This document shows, in pieces, positions 34,790-46,466 of a stretch of 64,000 nucleotides of DNA. The notes under the pieces were generated by a model. It was not told the origin of the DNA. It saw nothing but the letters and a program-made list of their open reading frames with translations, and did no database searches. Each line of letters starts with the position of its first letter. Positions within the stretch are counted from its first letter, which is position 1. The translations under genes were made by a program, and so were the position numbers. This stretch comes from Salticus scenicus (Eukaryota; Arthropoda; Arachnida; Araneae; Salticidae), in the NCBI GenBank assembly GCA_963930645.1, contig OZ005654.1:44818686-44882685 (forward strand), given 5' to 3'.

Positions 34790-35600
34790 ATATTAAAATT
34801 CATAATATTGAAGTATTTAAAAGGTAAACAAACATATCATAATATTACAGATAACTGAATATATTATGTATTTCTTTTTAAATTGAAAATTATAAAGTGT
34901 TTTATTTTGAACAAACTATTTTAAAGAATGTATTTTTATTTCATTTTTACTCATAAAATTAAAATCCACAATTTTACTGAAATATCTGAAATGTAAACAA
35001 ACAAATCACACTAGTACAGCAAAATTTATATATTTTAGATTTTTTTAAACAAATACGTGCGCTTTCTTTTGAGCGAAACATTTAAATAACTGCATTTTTA
35101 TTTCATTTTGATGTAATTTAAATTCATCGTCTTACTGAAGTAATTCATGACAATATTGAAGTATTTAAAAGGTAAACAAACATATCAATATTACAAATAA
35201 CTTCATATATTGTGTATTTCTTTTTAAATTGAAAAATATAAGTGTTTTATTTTGAACAAATATTATAAAAAATGTACTTATATTTTATTTTTACTCATAA
35301 AATTAAAATTCATAATTTTACTGAAATATCTGAAATGTAAACAAACATATCGCGATCATATAGTAAAATGTATATATTTTACATTCTTTTAAAAAAATAT
35401 ATGTACTTTCTTTTGAGCACAACAATTAAATAACTGCATTTTTATTTCATTTCATTTTAATATAATTGAAATTCATCGTTTTATTTAAGTATTATAAATG
35501 TAAACAAATGCATAGCAATGTTGCCGAAAACGCGAAAGCTTTATAATTTTTTATGAACTTATACGTATTTAAAATAAATATTTTAACGAATGTACTTTTA
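34790..35600 (+). repeat. Short satellite array, about 170-bp monomers in A/B dimers
   Basis: The anchor GTAAACAAA recurs at about 34,824, 34,993, 35,172, 35,337 and 35,500, spacings of 169, 179, 165 and 163. Monomers alternate: type A has GAAGTATTTAAAAGGTAAAC, type B has GAAATATCTGAAATGTAAAC. The long repeat (A plus B, about 345 bp) is more alike between dimers than A is to B, a higher-order arrangement. Each monomer has TTTTATTTCATTTT-like and ATAAAATTAAAATTCA words. The array decays at both ends. Confidence 0.85.
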
Positions 35601-35689
35601 TTTCATGTAATACCATACATGATTTTCGTTTTTGGGTAATATTTATATCAGATTATAAGATATATTTTTTAGTAAGTAATAGCTAGCTC

Positions 35690-36200
35690 TGGGCTAGTAA
35701 CAGCTGTATATTTGCATCGTAGTTTGTTTCTGTATTCCGCCTTGTGACGTTTCACTTCTGCTTGCTTCTGATTGGCTACTCTTCAAATGGCCCAACCTTA
35801 TAATAGAAGAACCTTGTTTTGAACAATCCGCGTTTGTAATGATCGATAGATGGCGCTCTCTGAACACTGCAGTTGTTTGTAAATATAACAGCCACGTGTA
35901 ATTATTATTCTTTCTCCGCCATTTCATCATGGAAAGTCGATTGCATAATATGAGGATATGCAGTGGTGTGATAATTTCACCTTAGCCCACCAGAGGGCGA
36001 GCATTTCATTACAATCGCGGATAGGCCATCTTTTAGGACAAAGCTGTTTTATTTTTTTCACTTGTGTATTTTTTAAATTCTTGCAAGTGTACCTTATAAT
36101 ACTTCCACGTGTGACGTCACTCGACACCTGCCCAATGATGTCATTCATTGGAGGTTGAGGTCAAGGTCATCCACTGAATGAATCATCTAGTTACGAATGT
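35690..36200. promoter_or_regulatory. GC-richer island with CRE, E-box and CCAAT-like motifs
   Basis: This single-copy-looking segment contains GATTGGCTA (35,772), TAGATGGCGCT (35,850), CCACGTGT at about 35,892 and again next to TGACGTCAC at about 36,103-36,120, and TCAAGGTCATC (36,161), a nuclear-receptor half-site form. CTCCGCCATTTCATCATGG near 35,917 resembles a 5' untranslated region, but the frame from that ATG (35,931) stops after 18 codons. It may be a promoter for an unseen or distant transcript, on either strand. Confidence 0.35.
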
Positions 36201-36779
36201 TAATGAACCTCCAGCATTCGTTAAATACTAAGTTCGCAAAGCGTGAAAATTCTTTCTCTTTTGCTTCACATTTAAAAAAAAAGATTTCAGCTTTTGCTTT
36301 TCATGCGCGTGGCTTTCTCTTTTCAAGAAACAAAATTGTATCTGATTTAGTCAGCATCTTTCTTTTAAAAAAAAGTTGTATAGTTTTACAAAGCGTGATA
36401 AAAACCTATATAGTACAGCTCGCGTTTAAATGTTATCAAAAAGTTTAATTTTTTATATGTAATTTGTAAAATAAAAATTACAGTTGAGGAAAATATTTTA
36501 TTTTATTGTCGTATGGTGACTGATTGTAAGTAAGAATTTTCCCTGATTTCAGGACTTATTTTTTCCCCTTCAAATTATTCTTATAATGGAAATTATGAAT
36601 ATCTTTTATAATTCAATATTATTTATTTAGCTTTAGGAAGGGGGGGGGGGGGTATTTTGATGTTTACAATCAGAAAAGGGAAGAAAAAAAAGTTAATTGC
36701 ATTCTCACGTTTTTATATATGTACATATTTCAGGATTTATAAAATTTGGTCAAAATAAACCCCGACTATTGTCAACACA
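36201..36779. other. No gene recognised
   Basis: AT-rich with a G-run at about 36,640. The 83-residue frame at 36,197-36,448 is unsupported. Confidence 0.35.
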
Positions 36780-37370
36780 AATAAGTACGAAACTTTGAAT
36801 AAACATCATAAAATGCAAGAACTCGACAATTGTTTCGGTTCGAAAGAAGACACGGTCCTACATCAGGCAAACACAGTAGGCACGAGAGCTACAAATAAAG
36901 CGCCAGCGCAGAAACCGATTTAAGTGAAGAGCAAAAACAAATAAAGTTGAATGTAAATATAAAAACTGGTGTGACCAAAACTATAAAAGTAAAAGAAGCA
37001 AATAAATTAATTAATTAAATTAAAAATTAAATCTAAAATTCAAAAAAAAAAAAAATTCAAAACTAAACGAAAAATTAAATTGCGTGAGTAATTTCCAAGC
37101 ATCAGATGAGAACGGAGTGAAAGAAATATCCTTAGCAAGATTTTTCGAATTTTTAAATATGTAAAAAGCCTAATAGATATTCAAATGGGAAGGAAGAGAT
37201 AGGAGAAGAAATCAAGTTATTTTTAGAAAAATCAAAACTTAACTTTAGAAAAGTCAAAACATGTCTTCTTTTGACCTGAAACAATTCTTGCGAGTTCTTG
37301 CATTTTGTGGTGTTTATTCAAAGTTTTGTTACTTATTACTTTTAAATGCCAGTTCTGTGGTGCTTTTTTA
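36780..37370. mobile_element. Foldback family H, copy 3, with enlarged loop
   Basis: The left arm (ACTTTGAATAAACATCATAA to CGGTTCGAAAGAAGACAC) returns inverted at 37,258-37,330 (GTCTTCTTTTGACCTGAAAC to GTGTTTATTCAAAG). About 380 bp separate the arms, unlike copies 2 and 4. The right flank CCAGTTCTGTGGTGCTT (37,351) is the inverse of the outer motif at the left of copies 2 and 4, so the full element has AGCACCACA(G/A)AACTGG ends. Confidence 0.75.
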
Positions 37371-38499
37371 TAATTATTTTTAACATTGTTATTTTTATTT
37401 ATTTATTTTTATTTTATTATTTATTTATTTTTCTTCATATCCAATTTAAAAAATAGAAAAGTATTAATAAATCAAAGGAGAATAAAATTATTGAAGAAAA
37501 TGTCTGTCTTTTATAAATTTTACATCTGACATTTTCCAAAAAAGACTCGCATCAGTATAAAATATATATATATATACGTATATATATAATCCTTTTGATA
37601 GTAGAAGCATAGAATGAGTACGAAGAGTAGTTAGTCAAACAATTCACCAAAGAGACATGCACACGCCAAACAAAGCAACAAGATTTTCCAAATTGATTCA
37701 TTTATCAAGTTCAACATTAGCACTGACGCCAATCCACTGTACAACAATACCTGTTGAAAATTGAAATAGGACCGTGTAATTAGACACTGATGAAAAGAAG
37801 GTTGACTCTAGGACACTATTTCAAAGTGAAAAAAGAGAACCCTGTAACGAACAATAATGACCCATTAAGCGCAGTAGAAGCCAAGCAACAGACACAAGAT
37901 CACCGAAACCACAAAGACCAATAAGAATGAACAATTTCTCTATGTAGGAGAAGCTCAGAAAGGTTTAAAAAAAAAAAAAAAAAAAATCATCAGGGGATAA
38001 AATACACTTGTTTAAAGAAACCAAATTTAATTTTTAACAGCTCGCAAAACAAACGATACAACAAACCAACTCAACCAAATCCCAACAGAAAAACTCAAAC
38101 TAAATCGAAATCCAGGGGAAAAAAAAAAACTATATACATAATCAATAGCTAAAACTGTTTTTATAAACCTTTTGCCTATATTCGATAACTTAAAATAATA
38201 ATGATAATAATAATAATAAATAAAAATATTTTATTTTATTTTATTTTTATTATTCATTTATTTATTTGTTGCAATCTAAGAATAATAAAGTTAAATACCT
38301 AATATAATTAAAATTATAAATATCCTTCCGTAAAAGTTTGAAAGTTTGAAAGTTTTTTGTTTGTGTGTGTGAGTTTTCTTTTATATAATTTTTTAACTTT
38401 TTTTTTTTTTTTTTTAACTCAGAAATAGGAGACTTTTGTTTAAGTTAATTATTTTACTTTTTGTCAATTTAATATCTAACAATCAATTTTCAAATGTGT
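37371..38499. other. No gene recognised; A/C-rich G-poor segment
   Basis: About 37,640-38,130 is rich in A and C on this strand, with many CAAC/ACAA words and no repeat partner seen. No convincing frame. Confidence 0.35.
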
Positions 38500-38690
38500 A
38501 AAAGTTTTCACAATTTGGACATATTGTTATAAGACAAGTAAAGAAATAAAATGGCAAATCATAGACGTTAGCGAATATCCTGACATATTCAAAGTAAAAC
38601 ACAGAAAATGATGACAACGCTAAATGTCTGATTGGAAGCAACAGGTCCTGTCGTACTAAAAATAAAAAATGCGTTTCAAATATATATTTT
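38500..38690 (+). mobile_element. SINE-2 body fragment (tRNA head lacking)
   Basis: GACAACGCTAAATGTCTGAT, then GGTCCTGTCGTACTAAAAAT, match GACGCAAAATGCTAGATTG and GTCCTATCGTACTAAAAAT at the end of the tRNA-headed element at 51,147-51,405. AGTAAAGAAATAAAATGGCA upstream also has its counterpart. This copy has no recognisable tRNA-like head. Confidence 0.6.
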
Positions 38691-38944
38691 GTAGTTATAC
38701 TATTGTATTATATACTATATTATTGTAGTATACGATGAGTTTTTAAAAATATAAACGATGAAAATTATCAATAACTAATTATATATTAAAAGTTAAGATG
38801 ATGATATTTAATAGTAATTAATGCAGATTAAATGAGACAGTAGTTTAGTGTACCAGTAAAGGAAAGTCGAGCAAATATCAGAAATTGTAAAAAGGTATAT
38901 TTTATCATCTTTATTATTTTTTCTAAGATCGATTCTTGAGGTTA

Positions 38945-39550
38945 TATATGCAGTCGGCAGCAAAATTATTGAAACACATCACCTATCCACATTTTTCGTA
39001 CATTTTATTGTTAGTTTGTTCTCTAATTTTCGTCATCGATTTACTTTATAAACAGCATAAGACTAAGATCATGACTCGACAACAAACAAAGTTGAGTTAA
39101 CAAAACAGTATTAGGTGCACACCTTTTAAATAGGAATTATTACCACCCAACCGCTGCAGGCAGTTGGCGCTGCTGTAGGCCGACATTTTGTAGCATTACG
39201 TTGTGCCGCTTACCCTGTACTTGCTTTGCATACATCAACATTAAAAAAATTACCAATATCTAAAAATAATTGGCGCACTTTCTAGCTTTCCCCCCTCTCT
39301 CTCTCTCTCTCTTCTCTTCTCTTCTCTTCTCTTCTCTTTTTTTTTTAAATATGTAGATTTTATTTATTTAGTAAGTAGAATTCAGTTAAACATATTGTAT
39401 GTAAGCTTCCAAATAAAAAAGCGGGCGAAATAATGTTTTTAAAAAAGAAAGTGAAAAAGAAACAATGAGTGAGAGCGTTAAATACTAACAATTTCGTGAA
39501 AAAGTTTATTGAGATTTTAAAAGAGCAATGTTGTAAACATATTTAATAAA
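38945..39550. other. Solo MITE end and pyrimidine microsatellite
   Basis: CAGTCGGCAGCAAAATTATT at 38,951 resembles the end of the MITE at 23,049-23,264; no partner end was found. (CT)n and (CTTCT)n occupy about 39,292-39,340. Confidence 0.5.
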
Positions 39551-39551
39551 A

Positions 39552-39840
39552 TAGCACCACAAAACTGGCGTTGTGAAAAATATTACTTACAAACTTTGAA
39601 TAAACACCATAAAATGCAATAAACTCGCAACAATTGTTTCGGGTCGAAAAAACACACGACCCTTCATCAGGCGAATAAAGTAAGCACGAGTGCTGCAGTC
39701 AAAGCTGCAGCACTTTGACTGCAGCACTCGTGCTTACTTTATTCGCCTGATGAAGGGTCGTGTGTTTTTTCGACCCTAAACAATTGTTGCGAGTTTATTG
39801 CATTTTATGGTGTTTATTCAAAGTTTGTAAGTAATGTTGT
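39552..39840. mobile_element. Foldback family H, copy 4: near-perfect 254-bp palindrome
   Basis: From ATTACTTACAAACTTTG (39,582) to its inverse ending 39,835, the two arms of about 120 bp match almost base for base around an 8-base loop (39,705-39,712). Landmarks in the left arm are GAATAAACACCATAAAATGC, AACAATTGTTTCGGGTCG, GACCCTTCATCAGGCGAATA and GCACGAGTGCTGCAGTCAAA. Only one or two differences are visible (GGGTCG versus the inverse of CGACCCTAAA). AGCACCACAAAACTGGCG lies outside the left arm. High arm identity suggests recent formation or conversion. Confidence 0.9.
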
Positions 39841-40888
39841 AAATAGTCTGATTGCCAGACCGGTTCCATTTCATATTCAATGTCTTAATCATCTACGTTT
39901 TTTCAGTATTCCAGAATTTTCATTTGGTCAGCTGCTGGTTTAGAAAGCATATCATTAGCTATGATGTCACGCCGTATGCATGCCTGCATTTGTAATATTT
40001 GTACAAACTCTTCTGCGAACACGAATTTAAGTTATTCAGTAAAAAAAAAAAAAAAATGTAAATGGAAGAACTATATAAGAAAGATAATATGCCTCCTTAA
40101 AAATAAAAATTCCTAAAATAGAAATATATAATATATATTTAAAATGAGGAATTATCCCATTGTGAACAGTACATTTAACGATTTAACGAAGTACTAAAAT
40201 TGGTCTTTTGCATCTTAATAGACAAAAGATTTTTTAACCTATAATCTTTAAATAAAGAAATAGTCATTGAATAATCTCTTCGTAAATAACGAAAATTTTA
40301 AAATAGTTGCAAAAAAGAATGTTGTCTGGTATTCTTTTTTGCCAGTCAGTTAATTAATTTCTTGTACCACTCATTACAAAACTTACAAAGCTTTCTTTTT
40401 AATCTTTCTAAAACATTTCAATAGCACCGTTATTTGTATTATTATTAATAAATTGGTATTATAAATTTGATCCACTTTTTATTTATTTATTTATTTATTT
40501 ATTCAACAATTTACTTTTTTGATTTCCAACTACTTTACGAAAGAAAAATCCAGTTTGTTTTGCTTTCTTTACTTTCTTCTTTTTTCTTAAAAATGAATAA
40601 ATAAATACAGATAATTTAAAGAACAAAATAATTTAATATACTATATACTTAGAAAAGTTATCTTTCCAGAATGATTAAAAATTTTTAAAAAACGTATGTA
40701 ATTGACTTGAAGCAAAACTTTTTTGTAAAAATGTAAAGCACATAATAAACTTTACTGAACTTTATTCAATTAAAAATTATTTAGTTCTTTTTTATTTAAC
40801 TTTTTATTACTTTCTTCTGTATGCATTGATGAAAGTTCTTTTATTTAATTAGTTCTTTTTATTTATTTATTTATTTTTTATTATTATT
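39841..40888. other. No gene recognised
   Basis: AT-rich, TTTA and TTTC runs; nothing coding. Confidence 0.4.
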
Positions 40889-42200
40889 ATTTTCTTCTAT
40901 ATTCATAAGAGAAAATATAGGTTCATAAAAGTTCTCGACTGACTTACACGTTTTGCGATGTCCTGAACGCGTTTGACCTTTTTTTACTTCCATTACCCTA
41001 CTACCGTAGGTAATGGAAGTATTGTATTCGGTCTGAAAATTCGATATCGGGTTTTCACCTGATTTACACGTTTTAAGGTCCCCTGAGTCCAAAAAAGTGG
41101 TTTTTGGCAATTGTTCAGTGTGTTTGTATGTGTGTGTGTGTATGTATGTGGAGAATCTTCTGGCTATTATAGCTCAGAAACTAATAAAGATAGAGCTACG
41201 AAACTTTAGAATTGAAATACGTCTGGTGTACAGATGAAATTTCCAAATTTCGGTGAAAATTGAAAAACCGGAAGTGGGACATCGGAAACCGGAAGTGGGA
41301 CCGTAAGTCCGTATCTCAAAAATGGCTCTAACGATTTTCTTCAAAGTTGCTATATAAACACTCTATTAGATGTCCTTTCGAATGATATAGTTGGTTAGTT
41401 CAGGAAAATTGATAGGCATCCTGTATAAATAGCTCAATTCCAGGCCTCGCAAAGGCGTTCCTTTAAAAACGGTTGTACGGATTTTTTTCAAACTCGCCAT
41501 TTTAACTCACTTTTAAATATCCTTTTGTATGTAATTATTGTTTTCCGGTCAATAATTTATTTTTTGTAAAAGTTGGTATCTCAAAAACGGCTCTAACGAT
41601 TTTCTCTTTAGACCACTTTTATGTTTTCTGATCACATTATCTCTCAAAAATGCATATAATACGTGTAATAGTGGGTAATGGAAGTCGTGTGGTTGTTTCA
41701 CACCAGATTTTTTAGAAAATGGTTGTCTGTGTTAACAAAAATGTTGTGGCCGCATTCAAAAACTAATACATCGAATTTCATAAAAAAAATTATATTTAGC
41801 TGCAGTTTGATATTGCTGTCTGTCAACTCTTACTGCATATCGTGCAAAAGATGGCGCTGCTGTGCTGCAATTTCTCCCATTTACGACAAGACTATATCTC
41901 AGCATCTATAATTAATAATTACACAAAATTTTAAATGTGAGAGAGCTATTATGCAAAACTACGCTTATTCAATTTAGGTGTATATCAGCCGACAGATGGC
42001 GCAGCTATCACATACCGTCTGCGATTACCCTTGTGGCTACATCTAAGCATCTAATGGTTAAAATTGCACCAAACTGCATATGTAATGTTTTTGTTGTGAG
42101 AAGCTAGGATTTAATTTTTGTCGCTACTTACCAGTGGGTGATGCGCTATTACATACAAGGTAGATAGAAGAAAGTTCTGTAATGGTCACAACGTACTAAT
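40889..42200 (-). mobile_element. Family D element, copy 5, split by a family E insertion
   Basis: On the minus strand the left end is ATTAGTACGTTGTGACCATT then ACAGAACTTTCTTCTAT, and the right end is AAAACGTGTAAGTCAGTC, then a hairpin with arms TTTTCTCTTATG / CATATAGAAGAAAA near 40,889-40,917. Interior modules at 41,810-42,120 match 14,300-14,590. The D sequence is interrupted at 40,981-41,713: GACCTTTTT on one side and TTAGAAAATGG on the other join to the form CATTTTTAGAAAATG seen uninterrupted in copy 2. Confidence 0.8.
40986..41707 (-). mobile_element. Family E element, copy 2, inserted in family D
   Basis: On the minus strand it starts TCTGGTGTGAAACAACCACA, hairpin GTGTG-AAACAAC-CACAC, then CGACTTCCATTACCCAC. 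It ends AAAACGTGTAAATCAGGTG, CGAATACAATACTTCCATTA and the hairpin closing GGGTAATGGAAGTA. At about 722 bp it is shorter than copy 1 and better preserved. Interior modules repeat AAAATCGTTAGAGCC and GGACATC/GGATATT words. It sits in a T-run of the host D element. The 79-residue minus frame is not a gene. Confidence 0.85.
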
Positions 42201-43609
42201 TTTTAAAATTTCCATAAAATTCTTTATACAAAATTGAAAAATAGTTTTTAACAAGTAATGTTTCTGAGCTAAAAGTGATTTTTATTGGCATAATTAATAA
42301 TGCAAATACGAGCTAATAAACGATTTGATTGGAGAGTCTGTGATGATCAAATTTCATGAAAACAGTTTATCTGGAAAATTTCAGAAAATAAACTTTAATT
42401 ATAATCAAATTGCAATAGATTCAGCAAAACAGAAAATCTTTAAAAGTCTACATTGCAATAAATAAATATATAAATAATAATAATAATAATAATAAACATC
42501 GTTTTGCTCTTCTACTAGCCGCTAATAATTACTAACTGCAAATTACCCCAAATATTAAAGAAAAAAAAAAAAAAAAAAAGAGATTTAAGTCTCTTCAAGT
42601 CTTCGTGTTTTGATTATTATCTTTTCCCCCAGTGCATTCCAAAAGTGCATTTTAGAAGAAAAATCTGAATATTTATCTACGAGTTTTCTGATAGACAAAT
42701 ACGTCATAACAGTGTAATAACTGAAATATAGAAAAAACTACTATGTAATCATTGACAATAAAATGTATCAAATAATAATAATAATAATAATTACTAAACC
42801 AATATAATTTCTGCAGAAAAAAAAAAAAAGTACCGAAACTTGCAATCAATTTTAGTTTGTATAATTTACTTGCATTTCATCTAAAAGGGAGAACAGAGTT
42901 CCATTTCACGATGTCAGAAAAGTTCCAACAATTTTAAGGGGGAGGGAGGGGGGTGTCGTGGCCGCAATGTCCTCCATGTTCCCATTCAAATGATACCTCT
43001 GTGGATCATCGGAGAGGAGAATTAAAATTATGATGGCATGCCTCCGGACCATCTTTAGGGATGAATCCCAGACTGCCGCCAACTGTCCATAGCGTGGCAC
43101 TAGTGCAACATAAAAAACAACTCACTCAACCCCAAACTCACAATTAAATATTTATATAAGAGAGGTTTTTTTTTTTTTTGGTATTTATTTATTTATTTAA
43201 ATAAACTCTCTGTAAATAGAAATGTAGCAGAAAATGTTGCGTGGATATCTTTTTTAAATTCGCAGGTCAGCCTATGAGTTTAACAGTTTAAAATTTTTCA
43301 TTTGCGTATTTTATATATATATACACGGCAAAGGGTCCTTGCCCTAAAATCTCAAAATGCAATGGCTTTTGCACAGGTTTTCACCATGAAATCGTAATCC
43401 CTTTCACGCAAAATGTTGCTTCTCAGCTTTTCCAATTCGGATGATATTTTTCTCCATTTCTTGGTGTTAAAGCTTAATCGGATTCACGTTGATAAAATCT
43501 CCATCTTCTACACCTTCCTCTGACAATTCTCACAAATATGGAATGGCGTATCGGATAAAGCTCGTCAAAATGAAGTTCATCATCTGACTCTTTCCTTTAC
43601 GGTTTAATG
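42201..43609. other. No gene identified; two unexplained GC-richer segments
   Basis: About 42,890-43,110 and 43,330-43,590 have more balanced composition. Minus-strand conceptual peptides exist (64 residues at 42,906-43,100), but no domain is recognised and no splice sites stand out. They may be decayed transposon coding sequence. (ATA)n tracts at 42,475-42,495 and 42,773-42,792. Confidence 0.3.
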
Positions 43610-43611
43610 TA

Positions 43612-45295
43612 CACTAAGCGACAAAAAAAAAAGGCCGCACTGCAGAAAAAATGACTTATACCTTTTTTATTTGTAATAACTTTAAAATTAATGTTTGAAA
43701 CAAATAAAACTGTCTTGTTTGCATAATACCAAAGGTATGAAATGATACCTATGTATATTTTCGATTTAATAATTCGCTTTATTGCACTTTACGAAGTACT
43801 TTTTTAAAATCTGCATAAAACTTTCTTTTTGAACATAATGCAATAACTATACACTTTGCATTCTATTATGATTTATTATATGAAATAAACAAGTTATATT
43901 TTAATATATGAAATAAAACTATTTATATTTGTTAGATCTAAGCAATTTTTTGTTAAAAATATGTATTCTGCATTGGGTTAATTCCACCTTTATATGGAAT
44001 TACTGCATTAATGCGCAATGGCATAGTTTTATACAGTGTTTTAATATAAATCTCAGAAATTTCAATGTGCCAAATATCACAAATAAATTTTTCTAGTTCT
44101 GGCAGAGTTATAGGCTGCAAATTTCGAATCTTCTCCCCTCTCCCCCGCCTTTTTATAGACGAAACATTTTCGAGCGGATCGTGATTTTGACCATTTCCAT
44201 GTCTGGTAAAGAAAAAATTCTACTATATCCTTTGTTGTATTTAACTTAAAGTGAAAAAAAGTATGATTACTTACAGAATTATAGGTTCTCATGGGAATGT
44301 ATAAGAAATTTTGACAATTTGAAGTGAATAAACTTACCACGGACGCCGTGTAGTATGGTGCCTTATTATCTTCAAATACTGTTTACGGAAATGTCTAAGA
44401 TACCTTTAAAATAGTCGGTCAGGCACCACTTTTATGCAGATTGTGTTTTATTTCGAGTTAATTGATTCCTTCAGCATAAAAATTTCTCCGAGTGTTTGAA
44501 AAGTTATGCACCTCCGTACCATAACGTACGGAGAATGTGTTACTGTTTTAAAAGTGCGATTTTCATTAAGTCGGTCATATTTTCGTCTTCATTCTAGCTT
44601 TTTTCAACTGCACGAAATAAAGAAAACTTGATTCATCAGAGAAAACCAGTTCAGCCTAATAATTAACTGATAATGTTTTTAAATTTTGGTCAACTAAAGT
44701 ATTGTTTTTTCTAATTCTTTTCCTTAATAATGGCTTTTTTCGCAGATCTTCCGTTCTTTAACCCGCTTTGTTTAATTATTCCCGCATTGTTTTTGAAGAA
44801 AGTAATTTACTATACACTTTTTTAAAATCTTTTTTAAGTTCTGAACATGATACAAATCGATTTTTTAAACATTCGCATTTTAACTTGCGGTTATCTTGCT
44901 TGGATGAGCAACATGACCGCCTAAAGCCAAATTCCCAGTTTAAACGGCCAAAAAAATTTATATTTTGCTAAAATTCATTTTACAAATATTTCGTTCGCAT
45001 TTAATTATTTTGCCATCTCACGTATTAAAATATTTTTTGATTTTCATTTAAAAATTAATACTTTTTGTGGCATCGTTAACTGCCTTATTCTTACCATTTT
45101 TGAAATAAATAATAAAATTACAATTTTCCTGACAATTGCATTTTGTTTTTAACACTAGACTCAAAGCTAAAGTGTATGTGGAGGACAACATAGTAAAATC
45201 TGTTCGAAAATTTGCTTTTTAAACGATAAAATTGGCGGTTGTAGAAGGCGAAAAGGAAAACATTCAAGTGCGGCTTTTTTTTTTGTCGCTTAGTG
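43612..45295 (-). mobile_element. Tc1/mariner-superfamily transposon (1,684 bp), decayed
   Basis: CACTAAGCGACAAAAAAAA at the left and TTTTTTTTGTCGCTTAGTG at the right are inverted repeats continuing through GGCCGCACT / AGTGCGGC, about 30 bp. TA flanks both ends (43,610-43,611 and 45,296-45,297), as Tc1/mariner insertion requires. Length is normal for an autonomous Tc1-like element, and the minus strand carries a broken transposase. Confidence 0.95.
44060..45010 (-). pseudogene. Tc1-like transposase, frameshifted and stopped
   Basis: Conceptual minus-strand pieces line up with Tc1-type transposases in order. The helix-turn-helix part shows KNRFVSCSELKKDFKK, then LSSKTMRE, LNKAG and KKPLL (about 44,930-44,730). 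A VFSDESSFL-like piece gives the first catalytic Asp (about 44,640). VFEDNKAPYYTASVV gives the second Asp (about 44,385-44,340; the usual form is QDNAP..TA). HDPLENVSSIKRR gives the catalytic Glu (about 44,195-44,140). Stops and frame changes separate these pieces, so no active enzyme can be made. The 87-residue frame at 44,077-44,340 is the C-terminal part. Confidence 0.9.
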
Positions 45296-45297
45296 TA

Positions 45298-45492
45298 TTA
45301 TAGTATTATATATATATATATATATATTATTTCTATGCCCATATAACATAACAAACATTAAGTTGAAATTTTTTTTTTATTTATTTATTTATATGTGATA
45401 ATTCTTAAAAGATTTCAGTGTGTTGTTAAGACAGATCGAAAATATGTTGGACTTAAAAAGTGACATAAGCACATAAGTTTCGACTCATTTTT

Positions 45493-45531
<39 letters not shown>

Positions 45532-46460
45532 TTTCAATATAAACCATACAAATATTTGCAGTCGTTGAAATTCAATATCATTTAACATGTTATGAAATAA
45601 TTTAGTATGTAAATGTAATTAAAATGATATGTTTATTAAGTACTTACCTCCTACCCCCTTTTTTAAAAAAAATAAATTTTAAAGATAATTTTCTACAAAA
45701 TATCCATAACATTTCCCTTTTAGATTTTTACATTTCTTTGGGATCTTTATTGTTATAAAACTGTACGCTAATTACCAAAGAAAAAAATTTCTATAGAAAT
45801 ATCTGTATATTTCTACAAAAAAAAAAAAAAAATCAACTCATTCTTTGGGAAAACCTGTAAAATTTTATAAAACATTTTTGCAAAGGTAAATAAAATAATT
45901 TAAATCAAAAAATAAAGCTACAAAAATTCTCTCTCTTTTTCTTTTATGTTTGTATGTGTGTGTGCATACAACAAACTTTCTAGTTTATTTATGTAAACTT
46001 CTCTCCCCCCCAAATGCCTTGTTTATAACTTTTTGTTAAATTTGTGACAAACGATCTTACTTATTCATCTAGTAAAGTGAGATGAATTTAGCAAACTCAT
46101 GCTGTTTAATAGTCATATCTCTCTAGTAGTTATACAGTCATATCTCTCTCTCACCTTTTGCTTGTTAGGGAAAGACAACAACATGACTACATCGTTGAAA
46201 AATAATAATAATAATTTATGTTAAATAATATGTTTTGTTTTAGTACGTGACTGGGAAATTATGCAATACAACATTTTAAATAAATAAATGTGTCTGGGAA
46301 AAATAAGAGTTTATTATAAAGAACATAATAACACTACAATTGTTTCGGTTGGTTAAATTTAAGCGCAATTCTTTAATAGGCGTAAAAAAAGTAGTCATGA
46401 ATGCAGCGTGAAAGCAACGCAAGCCGGTGCATGTGCAGCCTTTGCTTTTTCTCTTTTTCA
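45298..46460. other. No gene recognised
   Basis: (TA)n at 45,308-45,328, T-run at about 45,498-45,529 and an A-run near 45,820; no coding or structured feature found. Confidence 0.4.
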
Positions 46461-46466
46461 ATGTTG

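Noticed and set aside
37640..38130. LTR or retroviral relic suggested by A/C-rich strand bias
   Set aside because: No long terminal repeat, primer binding site or polymerase motif could be seen.
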